Below are positions 1 to 5,900 of a stretch of DNA of 64,000 bases, piece after piece. The DNA is from a virus, in IMG/VR virus record IMGVR_UViG_3300048011_000525, positions 1 to 64,000 of that record. One strand, 5' to 3'. Under the pieces are notes generated by a model. The model ran no database searches. It worked only from the letters and a program-made list of their open reading frames with translations, and was not told the DNA's origin. Every line of letters starts with the position of its first letter. Within the stretch, counting starts at the first letter, position 1. Made by a program: the position numbers and the translations under genes.

Positions 1-395
1 ATACACTATATAGAGCAAGAGTATGCGTATAGGCCCCGCTATAGTGATCAACAGCTAAGGCCCCGCTGTAAGGATAGTAAACAGCACACACCTAAGCATT
101 CTAATAAACGTAGATGAACTATATACTAGCATGATCACACTAGAAACTAGCACTACACGGATAAGCACATACTACCAAGGCAGTATGAGAGTTCCTTGCT
201 ATACTGTATACGAGAATGATCGTATAGTGATCCAAACCACACACAAGCCCACGGCATACACTATATATGAGGGGTTGAAATCTAAGGTGAAAAGTATTTG
301 AACTATGCCTCTCGCGACCTCAGTCAATCTTTTTTGAATACTGTATAAAATTACACTAAACCGTCTTAAACTGTAATAATATTACACGGCGAACC
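1..395. other. non-coding regulatory stretch at window start
   Basis: I see no supported gene here. The sequence is AT-rich with short dispersed repeats: GGCCCCGCT occurs twice near 32-70, TATAGTGATC occurs near 40 and near 225, and ATACTGTATA, the palindromic core of the early promoters, occurs near 210 and again near 338 (ATACTGTATAAAA) without a following gene. The second could be a weak -10 leading into the structured element at 396-475. A control or origin-proximal region is possible but unproved. Confidence 0.5.
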
Positions 396-475
396 TGGCT
401 TTACGGCCGATTCCGCCATGTTGCTAGACACCGTAAACGCATGGTAAAGCCACAGTTCGGCCGCCACCAGCGGCC
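396..475 (+). ncRNA. GC-rich structured element (candidate RNA)
   Basis: TGGCTTTAC (396-404) pairs perfectly with GTAAAGCCA (444-452), CCATG (416-420) pairs with CATGG (440-444) inside it, and GGCCGC/GCGGCC (459-464 and 470-475) forms a second hairpin with loop CACCA. CGGCCGA at 404-410 could also pair with TCGGCCG at 457-463, giving an alternative fold. The element is much richer in GC than its surroundings and has no reading frame. It may be a structured RNA, a terminator-like block or a DNA site; strand is assumed. Confidence 0.4.
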
Positions 476-480
476 TCTAG

Positions 481-747
481 TCACTCGCTATATAGTTCAC
501 ATGACTCTCTTATCACTACACTATATAGAGAGCTGCCCCTATCACTACTATATACTCTATCACTGAGCTTTACTACACTATATAGAGTGTCACTAAGGTT
601 GTCACTATATAGTCTATCACTACCATCACTATATAGTGTCACTATTGGCTTACTGTCACTGTCACTATATACTCTGTCACTAAGGTTGTCACTGTTGAAT
701 TGGTCACTACACTCATTTTTTGGATTTGTCAAATTTTTCTCGTCCAA
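481..747 (-). repeat. CTATATAG repeat tract, open on the minus strand (LYSD repeats)
   Basis: CTATATAG or CTATATAC occurs at 488, 521, 548, 578, 605, 629 and 665, with TCACTA blocks between. All spacings (33, 27, 30, 27, 24, 36) are multiples of three. The minus strand is open for 88 codons, giving repeated (L/V)YS(D/V) units, but its only start is TTG and I see no ribosome-binding site. The plus strand is also open over most of it. It may be an unusual repeat protein or a cluster of protein-binding sites; I favour binding sites slightly. Confidence 0.4.
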
Positions 748-888
748 AATCCAAGTGTTTTTTGGTGGGATAACCTATTGAAATCATTGAGAAAAATTCT
801 CCTTTAAAATCAAGAGGTTAGGTGGGGCCCCGGCTGTAAATCCTAAGTCATTGATCTTATTGGAGTTTTTGGTGTGAACCTGGGGAGG
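748..888. other. non-coding spacer
   Basis: No convincing gene. The minus strand holds an ATG near 784 behind AAAGGAG that opens a 24-codon frame ending in an ATGA overlap with another short frame. The plus strand holds the palindrome GGGGCCCC near 824 and a lone CGGCTG. Low support for coding. Confidence 0.35.
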
Positions 889-973
889 AACTGTTCTTTT
901 GCTCATTCGAACTGTAACCTCTTGATAGTATTGAGGTTTCTAATTCTTTCCTCTCTAGTGCAAAAGAACGGTT
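889..973 (+). ncRNA. nested inverted repeat abutting the first early promoter
   Basis: AACTGTTCTTTTGC (889-902) pairs with GCAAAAGAACGGTT (960-973) over 14 positions, with one U-G wobble that would be a C-A mismatch on the other strand, so the plus-strand RNA is favoured. AACCTC (916-921) pairs with GAGGTT (933-938) inside the loop. The right arm reaches into the -35 box at 972. Either an RNA element whose promoter lies further left, or a DNA cruciform/operator controlling that promoter. Confidence 0.4.
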
Positions 974-1000
974 GACAAGTGGGGAGAAAGACTGTATAAT
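972..1000 (+). promoter_or_regulatory. early promoter P0
   Basis: TTGACA 972-977, 17-bp spacer, consensus TATAAT 995-1000. It lacks the TATACTGTATA palindrome of the later early promoters. No ATG frame follows before the next promoter; only a GTG frame at 1043 or an untranslated RNA could be its product. Confidence 0.75.
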
Positions 1001-1042
1001 AGCAGCCGAGGTTGAGGCATATAGAACCTTCGCCCATCGGGA

Positions 1043-1144
1043 GTGTTTGTCTTCTACTTGGGGAATTCAGTAGCCCTAACCCTCTTTGCCCTTATTGTTC
1101 TTATAGTATACCTTCACTCTAGTCAGAAGTCAACCTCTTTTTAG
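1043..1144 (+). CDS. possible 33-residue membrane peptide (GTG start)
   Basis: A GTG frame downstream of P0 encodes 33 residues with a hydrophobic run (SVALTLFALIVLIVYL) and a short polar tail, a plausible single membrane helix. The purine-rich CGGGA is directly against the GTG, which is too close for a normal ribosome-binding site. The tract could instead be an untranslated RNA. Nothing is recognised by family. Confidence 0.25.
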   Translation: MFVFYLGNSVALTLFALIVLIVYLHSSQKSTSF

Positions 1145-1189
1145 CCAAAATCTTATTTTATTTTTGTGGGTATTTTGGAGAGAAAAAGG

Positions 1190-1218
1190 TTGACAACAGC
1201 CGGAAATGAGGTTATACT
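1190..1218 (+). promoter_or_regulatory. early promoter P1
   Basis: TTGACA 1190-1195, 17-bp spacer carrying CAGCCG, TATACT 1213-1218 inside the palindrome TATACTGTATA, then ACAGTTA. Confidence 0.9.
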
Positions 1219-1251
1219 GTATACAGTTAAACAATAAAGAGAGGGCTTAAT

Positions 1252-1491
1252 ATGTACGGAATGTTCACTAAAGAAGGAAATGAATTGGTCGCAAGGATCG
1301 CAGCAGCCGGTGAGAAACTCGCAGCACAAGATGGCGCAGCCAGTGCCTGGGGTTTTTGCTTGCGAAAGTTGGAGACTCTCAGCTATGGCGAAGGCTTTGG
1401 TGAGGCCACTGACACTGATGTGAGAGAGCGAGTCTACGGTGATGTGGTTGCAGCCGCAGATGACACTTGCGATTTTTATCTAGCTCATTGA
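1252..1491 (+). CDS. early protein of unknown function, 79 aa
   Basis: Starts at ATG 1252 behind AGAGAGGGC, the shared early ribosome-binding site, and follows promoter P1 directly. The 79-residue product is mildly acidic, Ala-rich (residues 17-30) and has two cysteines; I recognise no family or catalytic motif. It ends just before promoter P2, so it is probably a single-gene transcription unit. CAGCCG occurs twice in it (1304, 1451). Likely an early host-takeover protein by position only. Confidence 0.75.
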   Translation: MYGMFTKEGNELVARIAAAGEKLAAQDGAASAWGFCLRKLETLSYGEGFGEATDTDVRERVYGDVVAAADDTCDFYLAH

Positions 1492-1502
1492 GCAGAAAAA
1501 GG

Positions 1503-1531
1503 TTGACAGCAGCCGGATTAGATGGTATACT
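1503..1531 (+). promoter_or_regulatory. early promoter P2
   Basis: TTGACA 1503-1508, 17-bp spacer containing AGCAGCCG, TATACT 1526-1531 followed by GTATATAACAGTTA. Confidence 0.9.
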
Positions 1532-1570
1532 GTATATAACAGTTAGGGCAATATGTGGAGGGCACAGCCG

Positions 1571-1912
1571 ATGAATTTTGTAATTTCAACTCAAGTATTA
1601 GAGAACTATGGCGCTCATTGTGAGGACGGCAAGTTCAGCAGCCAGAACCATTATTGGAAGATGAAGGGCGGCATGGACTATCTGGTCAAGGACCTGGACC
1701 GTGTGCAAGATGCGGTGGCGTTCGTAGCAGCCGCGTTTTCGGACAACAGCCTGGGGTATAAAGAGTTCCCCATCGAGTGGCAGACCGAAGAGGAATGGAT
1801 TGCTAAACTGCCGGACGATGCAGACTATCGTGACTTCCTCAAAGAGCAAGTTTGGGTGGTTAGCCCTAAGACGGGGCGAAAGCACACCAAAGGTTATCCG
1901 GAGGAGTTTTAA
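1571..1912 (+). CDS. early protein of unknown function, 113 aa
   Basis: The start is set at ATG 1571 because GGAGGGCA lies 7-8 nt upstream; the in-frame ATG at 1553 has no such site and would place the RBS inside the gene. The 113-residue product begins MNFVISTQVLENYG, is soluble and rich in aromatic and charged residues, and matches the small hypothetical proteins common in T4-like marine phages. No motif is recognised. The next gene starts 1 nt after its stop, so the two are co-translated. Confidence 0.75.
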   Translation: MNFVISTQVLENYGAHCEDGKFSSQNHYWKMKGGMDYLVKDLDRVQDAVAFVAAAFSDNSLGYKEFPIEWQTEEEWIAKLPDDADYRDFLKEQVWVVSPKTGRKHTKGYPEEF

Positions 1913-1913
1913 T

Positions 1914-2090
1914 ATGAATACCTGTTCACACTGTAAGTCAGAGGTTGAGAACAACGCTCTTCGTTGTCCTTACTGCCTAGAGAATCCATATGATAATTTC
2001 GCATTTGAAACTGGTGGAACCTTTTCAACCATACTGGAATGGATACTCGGAACAGCCGTGGTATTGGTTATCCTGGCTTGGATATTTTGA
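1914..2090 (+). CDS. small zinc-ribbon membrane protein, 58 aa
   Basis: ATG 1914 lies 6-7 nt after GGAGGAG, one nucleotide past the preceding stop. Residues 4-7 (CSHC) and 18-21 (CPYC) form a CxxC-x10-CxxC zinc-ribbon pair, and the C-terminal 20 or so residues are a hydrophobic helix (ILGTAVVLVILAWIF). The protein would sit in the inner membrane with a short zinc-binding domain facing the cytoplasm. Function unknown. An in-frame ATG at 1800 is rejected because it lies inside the preceding gene. Confidence 0.7.
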   Translation: MNTCSHCKSEVENNALRCPYCLENPYDNFAFETGGTFSTILEWILGTAVVLVILAWIF

Positions 2091-2101
2091 GCAAAAAGAG
2101 G

Positions 2102-2130
2102 TTGACATCTCCTTAAAAGATGCTATTATA
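2102..2130 (+). promoter_or_regulatory. early promoter P3
   Basis: TTGACA 2102-2107 and TATTAT 2124-2129 (16 bp), or ATTATA with 17 bp. It belongs to a variant with P5: ...GCTATTATATAAGAGTAAGTTA replaces the usual TATACTGTATATAACAG. Confidence 0.85.
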
Positions 2131-2163
2131 TAAGAGTAAGTTAAACAAAGCGAGGGCAATAAG

Positions 2164-2373
2164 ATGGCAAATTCAAGAGACGTAGCACTAGAGTTGGTAG
2201 ACAACGGTTTGGTAACAGCCGAGGCGATGCTGACTATGTGCCTAAAGTATATGTCAACAGACGATGTTGAGGATATGCTTGACTGTAATGAGTTGAGCGA
2301 ACGGTTTATGGAAGACGATGACGGGCAGCCGACTTGGGAACAAGAGTGGGCAGACTTTGGGGAGGAATACTAA
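2164..2373 (+). CDS. acidic early protein, 69 aa
   Basis: Follows promoter P3 with GCGAGGGCA as ribosome-binding site. The 69-residue product is strongly acidic (DDVEDMLD, EDDDGQP, EQEWADFGEEY), typical of small phage inhibitors or DNA mimics, though nothing proves that role. It ends 1 nt before the next start, so translation is coupled. Confidence 0.7.
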   Translation: MANSRDVALELVDNGLVTAEAMLTMCLKYMSTDDVEDMLDCNELSERFMEDDDGQPTWEQEWADFGEEY

Positions 2374-2374
2374 G

Positions 2375-2965
2375 ATGCCAAATTGGTGCAATAACAATAT
2401 CACGATTCAGGGATCAACTGAAACTATCAAAACACTTTGGGAAGAGGCTACAGCCGAAGATGGTGGACTGCTATCAGCAATGGTTCCTATGCCCAAGGCT
2501 CTAGAAGGAACTACATCACCTACACCACAAGAAGGTGCCAGCAACTACGAAGGTGAACAGCCGATAGTAGATGGCTACGACAATTGGTATGATTGGTCGG
2601 TGGCCCGATGGGGAACCAAGTGGGATGTATCCACAGAAGGACTAGAGTTTACGGACAACGGAGACGGCACAGCCTCGATCAGTGGTTGGTTCGACAGTGC
2701 ATGGGCTCCACCACTTACTGCATACGAAACATTCTGCGAAAGCATGGACGGTGTCTACATTGAAGCGAGTTATCACGAAGGTGGTATGGACTTCGGTGGC
2801 TTCTGGGATAGCGAGACCGGTGAAGAGCATATGGACGGCATCCAAGAGACTTGGGAACAGTATAAAGACAACCTCGACGATGCTCCTAGTCTGTTCAAAC
2901 GCATAGACGAAGAATACGGTCTATCCGATCAATACGCTGAATGGGAAGAAATGGAAATGGAATAA
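2375..2965 (+). CDS. Api92-like ferredoxin-fold phage protein (DUF1281-like), 196 aa
   Basis: The start is ATG 2375, behind GGGGAGGAA and one base after the upstream stop; an earlier in-frame ATG lies inside the upstream gene. The N-terminus MPNWCNNNITIQGS followed by LSAMVPMPKAL near residues 34-44 is the signature I associate with the Api92-like/DUF1281 family of phage and mobile-element proteins. The middle is Trp- and Tyr-rich (YDNWYDWSVARWGTKWD). The family's function is not established. The C-terminus is acidic. Confidence 0.75.
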   Translation: MPNWCNNNITIQGSTETIKTLWEEATAEDGGLLSAMVPMPKALEGTTSPTPQEGASNYEGEQPIVDGYDNWYDWSVARWGTKWDVSTEGLEFTDNGDGTASISGWFDSAWAPPLTAYETFCESMDGVYIEASYHEGGMDFGGFWDSETGEEHMDGIQETWEQYKDNLDDAPSLFKRIDEEYGLSDQYAEWEEMEME

Positions 2966-2971
2966 AAGAGG

Positions 2972-3000
2972 TTGACAAGGATGTCTTCCTATGCTATAGT
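2972..3000 (+). promoter_or_regulatory. early promoter P4
   Basis: TTGACA 2972-2977, 17-bp spacer, TATAGT 2995-3000. The palindromic extension is degenerate here. Confidence 0.85.
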
Positions 3001-3032
3001 ATAAACACAATAAGAGATTAGGAGGGCATCCA

Positions 3033-3314
3033 ATGTCAACAGATTTAAGAAACGTTCCAGACTGTGTAGCACAGAACGAATTGACTCAGACACGCTTTTG
3101 GGGTGGCAAGGATCGATTGACTTGCATACAGATCACTCAACGCAAACCCAAGTATGATCCAGACAACGGCGGAGCAATGTTTAACCATATACAGTTGACC
3201 AAGCATCAAGCTCGTATGTTGGCAACAGAATTGATGTTGTTTGCAGAGGGCCGCGAAGTAGAAGAGTTGGCTGAGTTGGATGATGCAACATTTGGTGAAG
3301 AGGAGCCAGCGTAA
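3033..3314 (+). CDS. early protein of unknown function, 93 aa
   Basis: Preceded by AGGAGGGCAT, the only early RBS that matches all eight bases of the complement of the hairpin loops at 5256, 7912 and 8001. The 93-residue product has a basic N-terminal half and an acidic tail (EVEELAELDDATFGEEEPA). No family recognised. Its stop overlaps the next start (TAATG), so the two are coupled. Confidence 0.7.
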   Translation: MSTDLRNVPDCVAQNELTQTRFWGGKDRLTCIQITQRKPKYDPDNGGAMFNHIQLTKHQARMLATELMLFAEGREVEELAELDDATFGEEEPA

Positions 3315-3514
3315 TGAGACGATCCTATCGTATATACGGAATCAAGGACGGTGGCAAGGAAGAGTTTGTCACTTCAGTATCCGCAGCAGCCGACGGCAAA
3401 GCTGCACACCAGGCAATGAAGCTGCAAGGCTACTTCGATCGCATCGTTTGTCGTGATGTGCTAGGTGGCTTGCGTTTTGAATATAATTTAAAAACTGGTA
3501 GAAAATTGGCATAA
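3314..3514 (+). CDS. small basic early protein, 66 aa
   Basis: Starts in a TAATG overlap with the preceding gene. The 66-residue product is basic, begins MRRSYRIYGIKDGGKEEF and contains an Ala-rich stretch with CAGCCG at 3387. It resembles small single-domain beta-strand/helix phage proteins but no family is recognised. Promoter P5 begins a few bases after its stop. Confidence 0.65.
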   Translation: MRRSYRIYGIKDGGKEEFVTSVSAAADGKAAHQAMKLQGYFDRIVCRDVLGGLRFEYNLKTGRKLA

Positions 3515-3520
3515 AAGAGG

Positions 3521-3549
3521 TTGACAACTGAGCACTTCGGTGCTATTAT
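3521..3549 (+). promoter_or_regulatory. early promoter P5
   Basis: TTGACA 3521-3526, 17-bp spacer, TATTAT 3544-3549, same variant as P3. Confidence 0.85.
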
Positions 3550-3586
3550 ATAAGAGTAAGTTAACAAAGCTAGAAGGGCAAACAAA

Positions 3587-4051
3587 ATGGCAACACGTTC
3601 AAACATCGCATACAAAACAGCAGAAGGCAAAATCCGCAGCGTCTACAGCCACTGGGATGGCTATGTAGCAAACAATGGTCGCATCCTAGAGGAGAGCTAC
3701 CAGGACCAAGCAAAGATTGAAGCATTGGTTGCACTAGGTAGCATCAGCAGCCTGGGAGCAGAACTAGGCGAGCAGCAGGACTTCAACGATCGCAGCACAC
3801 AACAAGACGATTGGACACTAGCATATCATCGTGACCGTGGTGAAGATTTGGTTGTTAGCGAATACGACGACATTCCAAGTTGGATCAACGACATGGAGGA
3901 ATACGCTTACCTGTGGAACGGCAAGGAATGGCTTGTAAACGATCACGGTGCTAAGGACGCAAACGGCTTTCCTGTGTTCGACTTGCTGTCAACTGTAGTG
4001 CCAATCGAACTAGCACGTATGGAGCAGCGCATCGCAGCAGCCGCAAATTAA
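3587..4051 (+). CDS. conserved phage protein with MATRSNIA start, 154 aa
   Basis: Starts behind AGAAGGGCAAACAAA. The N-terminus MATRSNIAYKTAEGKIRSV and the following VYSHWDGYVANNG are the hallmark of a widespread phage family of unknown function whose members begin MATRS.IA and carry a (Y/C)HWDGY motif. Length is normal for the family. Residues 95-125 are aromatic and acidic. It is transcribed alone from P5. The C-terminal codons carry CAGCCG (4038). Confidence 0.75.
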   Translation: MATRSNIAYKTAEGKIRSVYSHWDGYVANNGRILEESYQDQAKIEALVALGSISSLGAELGEQQDFNDRSTQQDDWTLAYHRDRGEDLVVSEYDDIPSWINDMEEYAYLWNGKEWLVNDHGAKDANGFPVFDLLSTVVPIELARMEQRIAAAAN

Positions 4052-4075
4052 TTTGGTATTTTGGCAAATTAGGGG

Positions 4076-4104
4076 TTGACAGCAGCCCCTAATGAGGCTA
4101 TACT
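4076..4104 (+). promoter_or_regulatory. early promoter P6
   Basis: TTGACA 4076-4081, 17-bp spacer, TATACT 4099-4104, then ATATATAACAGTTAGG. Preceded by AGGGG, which with CCCCT at 4086-4090 can form a small inverted repeat around the -35 box. Confidence 0.9.
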
Positions 4105-4135
4105 ATATATAACAGTTAGGAAAGAGGGCAAACAA

Positions 4136-4324
4136 ATGAAACAGACAATTGGTTTTATCTTAATCGTAGTAGGAATGATGGTAGCAGCCGGTAGTGCTGG
4201 GGACTGTGACGGACAGTGTATGGAATACGCTAACAGCCTGAGCGAGATGCTTATGATCGCAGCAGCCGGAATTTTTGCTATGGTAGTAGGTGCGTTGGCA
4301 GTTTTTTCTGCACAAAATGATTAA
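4136..4324 (+). CDS. two-helix membrane protein, 62 aa
   Basis: ATG 4136 follows AAGAGGGCAAACAA; upstream in-frame ATGs lie inside the promoter. The product has two hydrophobic helices (about residues 5-19 and 39-58) joined by a loop with DCDGQC, suggesting a periplasmic disulfide hairpin or a metal-binding turn. Small inner-membrane early proteins of this kind often block superinfection or disturb host transport, but that is inference. CAGCCG occurs at 4185 and 4263 in different codon contexts. Confidence 0.7.
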   Translation: MKQTIGFILIVVGMMVAAGSAGDCDGQCMEYANSLSEMLMIAAAGIFAMVVGALAVFSAQND

Positions 4325-4331
4325 TTAGGGG

Positions 4332-4360
4332 TTGACAAACTCCGCAGTAGATGGTATACT
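4332..4360 (+). promoter_or_regulatory. early promoter P7
   Basis: TTGACA 4332-4337, 17-bp spacer, TATACT 4355-4360 in TATACTGTATA, then TAACAGTTA. Likely also supplies the tRNA cluster and the RNA at 5201-5289, since no closer promoter is visible. Confidence 0.9.
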
Positions 4361-4395
4361 GTATATAACAGTTAAACAATTGAGAGGCAAATAAC

Positions 4396-4713
4396 ATGAC
4401 ACAGAAAACTTTTGAAGTAGCAGGTACATCAACACTAAATGGCGTGACTAAGGTAAGGTTCGCAAATGACTATGTAGGTCGTTTCAAGATCCTTGTTAAG
4501 AACGGACACGAGAACATTGAGTTGATGGAACTAGGTGAGAAGATGACCAAGGCAGACATCTGCAAGGTATTGATTGCTCATCCAAACTTCCAAGGTGAAG
4601 ATCAGCAGAGTGCGATCGCAGAATTTGTTGTACGAAATGTGAAGGCGCAGCCGGAGCAGACAGAAACAACAAAGGTGGAAGCAGCCGAAGACGTCGAAGC
4701 AGAATTGGCGTAG
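4396..4713 (+). CDS. early protein of unknown function, 105 aa
   Basis: Starts 8 nt after GAGAGGCAA, a slightly diverged early RBS. The 105-residue product opens with a beta-rich segment (TFEVAGTSTLNGVTKVRF) and ends in an acidic low-complexity tail (EQTETTKVEAAEDVEAELA). No family recognised. It heads a transcript that probably runs through the 42-residue membrane peptide and the tRNAs. Confidence 0.7.
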   Translation: MTQKTFEVAGTSTLNGVTKVRFANDYVGRFKILVKNGHENIELMELGEKMTKADICKVLIAHPNFQGEDQQSAIAEFVVRNVKAQPEQTETTKVEAAEDVEAELA

Positions 4714-4816
4714 GCACTTCCACAACCAGGGCGTCCTTGTGTAGCAGCCGGGACACTCCAATAGAGAGCGGTGGGGCTCATTGGACACATTATTGCAGCA
4801 GCCAGAGGATCGGGCA

Positions 4817-4945
4817 TTGGAACTAAATGAAATCATCGCAGTCGTAGGGATTGCATTCACATCATTCATGGCGGGGTATCTACTTTCAGAGATGCATTCA
4901 TTCCGCAAGTATATCAAAGAAAATTGTTTGAAGGAGACTTCATAA
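4817..4945 (+). CDS. small membrane-anchored protein, 42 aa (TTG start)
   Basis: A TTG at 4817 lies 7 nt after AGAGGA and opens a 42-residue frame: a hydrophobic helix (about residues 5-23, IIAVVGIAFTSFMAGYLL) followed by a basic tail. Single-helix membrane peptides are repeated in this region (4136, 6496, 9833), which supports reality. The preceding 100 bases (4714-4816) show no gene, only CAGCCG at 4745. The downstream in-frame ATG at 4868 would cut the helix. Confidence 0.5.
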   Translation: MELNEIIAVVGIAFTSFMAGYLLSEMHSFRKYIKENCLKETS

Positions 4946-4952
4946 AGACTTA

Positions 4953-5029
4953 GGGCCTTTAGCTCAATTGGTTAGAGCACCGGACTCATAATCCGTAGGT
5001 TCCGAGTTCGAGTCTCGGAGGGCCCACCA
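4953..5029 (+). tRNA. tRNA with CAU anticodon, probably tRNA-Ile2
   Basis: Complete cloverleaf of 77 nt with encoded CCA; acceptor GGGCCTT/AGGGCCC, anticodon CAT at 4987-4989 in loop CTCATAA, T-loop TTCGAGT. CAU can be elongator Met or, after lysidine modification, Ile for AUA codons. The C4-G69 and C5-G68 pairs seen here are features of tRNA-Ile2 that TilS recognises, not of elongator tRNA-Met, so Ile2 is favoured. Confidence 0.9.
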
Positions 5030-5034
5030 AGTAA

Positions 5035-5111
5035 CTGCCCTTAGCTCAGCAGGATAGAGCAAGAGATTTCTAATCTCTAGGTCGGGGGTTCGAATCCCTC
5101 AGGGCAGGCCA
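5035..5111 (+). tRNA. tRNA-Arg (UCU)
   Basis: Acceptor CTGCCCT/AGGGCAG, anticodon stem AGAGA/TCTCT, anticodon TCT at 5069-5071, T-loop TTCGAAT, encoded CCA at 5109-5111. Reads AGA codons, which are frequent in the window's AT-rich genes. Confidence 0.93.
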
Positions 5112-5115
5112 ATTA

Positions 5116-5199
5116 GCCTCCGTGGTGGAATAGGTAGACACAAGGGACTTAAAATCCCTCGCTTATGGCGTCCCGGTTCGAGTCCGGGCGGAGGCACCA
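5116..5199 (+). tRNA. tRNA-Leu (UAA)
   Basis: Class II tRNA of 84 nt with a long variable arm (CGCTTATGGCG). Acceptor GCCTCCG/CGGAGGC, anticodon stem AGGGA/TCCCT, anticodon TAA at 5150-5152, encoded CCA. Reads UUA codons. Confidence 0.93.
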
Positions 5200-5200
5200 A

Positions 5201-5289
5201 GTTTAGGGAGTTGAGCAGCCGAACGAGCCGCCCTCACTCAAAGGTACCGCAGCGTATGCCCTCACGCTAAGGAACGCTCCTCCCTAAGC
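5201..5289 (+). ncRNA. candidate anti-RBS RNA downstream of the tRNAs
   Basis: GTTTAGGGAG (5201-5210) pairs with CTCCCTAAGC (5280-5289) over 10 bp, with one U-G wobble that would be C-A on the minus strand, so the plus strand is the RNA. Inside, TTGAG/CTCAA (5211-5215, 5237-5241) closes a loop holding GCCCTC (5230-5235), and AGCGT/ACGCT (5251-5255, 5264-5268) closes an eight-base loop ATGCCCTC (5256-5263). ATGCCCTC is the reverse complement of the early RBS GAGGGCAT. The RNA would be cut from the tRNA transcript. Small hairpins GCCC-TTT-GGGC (5288-5298) and GGTT-CCAG-AACC (5308-5319) follow. Confidence 0.55.
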
Positions 5290-5334
5290 CCTTTGGGCAG
5301 CAGCCGAGGTTCCAGAACCATCAGGCATCAGTTT

Positions 5335-5364
5335 ATTATAACACAGAGCAGCCGGGGTTGTCAA
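5335..5364 (-). promoter_or_regulatory. leftward promoter antisense to the RNA and tRNAs
   Basis: On the minus strand TTGACA (5359-5364) is preceded by AGG and followed after 18 bp by TATAAT (5335-5340), matching the early promoter class. It points left across 5201-5289 and the tRNAs and diverges from P8. No gene follows in that direction, so it would make an antisense RNA whose loops read GAGGGCAT. It may instead be an operator copy. Confidence 0.5.
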
Positions 5365-5408
5365 CCTAAAAATAACCAAAATAAAATTAAAAAATGGCAA
5401 ATAAAAGG

Positions 5409-5437
5409 TTGACAGTAACAGCAAACGAGGCTATACT
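5409..5437 (+). promoter_or_regulatory. early promoter P8
   Basis: TTGACA 5409-5414, 17-bp spacer, TATACT 5432-5437 in TATACTGTATA, then CAGTTA. Confidence 0.9.
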
Positions 5438-5473
5438 GTATACAGTTAAACAATAAAGCAAAGAGGGCAAACT

Positions 5474-5812
5474 ATGCTTACAATTACTAAAACTGGTTTT
5501 GAACAGAACGACGACTACACTAGCACTTTTTACGGTGTAGAAGGCGCGGTGACGCTTGCTGGCGACAGCTTATGGGGTGACACTGCGGGGCGAGTTGTTA
5601 ACGTTGAAGGCATTACTGTAACAGAAGAACAGTACGGTGAAGAGGCTGACGACAAGTACATGCACGTGACAGTGACACACGACAGCACGTGGGACATTTA
5701 CACTGACACTGCGTTTGCTGTAGCAATTAGCGAAGCGTTGGGCATGGACATTGACTTTACGGAGCAAGGCATGCAAGACGACGGACACGCGAGCATGGAA
5801 GTGTACAGTTAA
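5474..5812 (+). CDS. acidic early protein of unknown function, 112 aa
   Basis: Starts behind AGAGGGCAAACT. The 112-residue product is acidic and Thr/Asp-rich, with many GACAC/ACTGAC codon runs that give the DNA a repetitive look. No family motif. It lacks the CAGCCG motif found in most neighbours. Transcribed alone from P8. Confidence 0.7.
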   Translation: MLTITKTGFEQNDDYTSTFYGVEGAVTLAGDSLWGDTAGRVVNVEGITVTEEQYGEEADDKYMHVTVTHDSTWDIYTDTAFAVAISEALGMDIDFTEQGMQDDGHASMEVYS

Positions 5813-5831
5813 AAAAGTGGCAAAAAAGAGG

Positions 5832-5860
5832 TTGACAACGGCCTCTTTGTTTGCTATACT
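5832..5860 (+). promoter_or_regulatory. early promoter P9
   Basis: TTGACA 5832-5837, 17-bp spacer, TATACT 5855-5860 in TATACTGTATA, then TAACAGTTA. GAGG before and CCTC inside the spacer (5842) form a small inverted repeat around the -35. Confidence 0.9.
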
Positions 5861-5900
5861 GTATATAACAGTTAGGGCAATAAGTAGAAGGAACTACGCA

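Noticed and set aside
587-781. Plus-strand frame with LYSLS repeats over the CTATATAG tract
   Set aside because: It is the mirror of the minus-strand frame, starts without a ribosome-binding site and follows from the repeat period alone.
4531-4917. Long minus-strand frames opposite the 4396 and 4817 genes
   Set aside because: They lie opposite well-placed plus-strand genes, have no promoter or ribosome-binding site and give Cys/Ser-rich, unlikely proteins.
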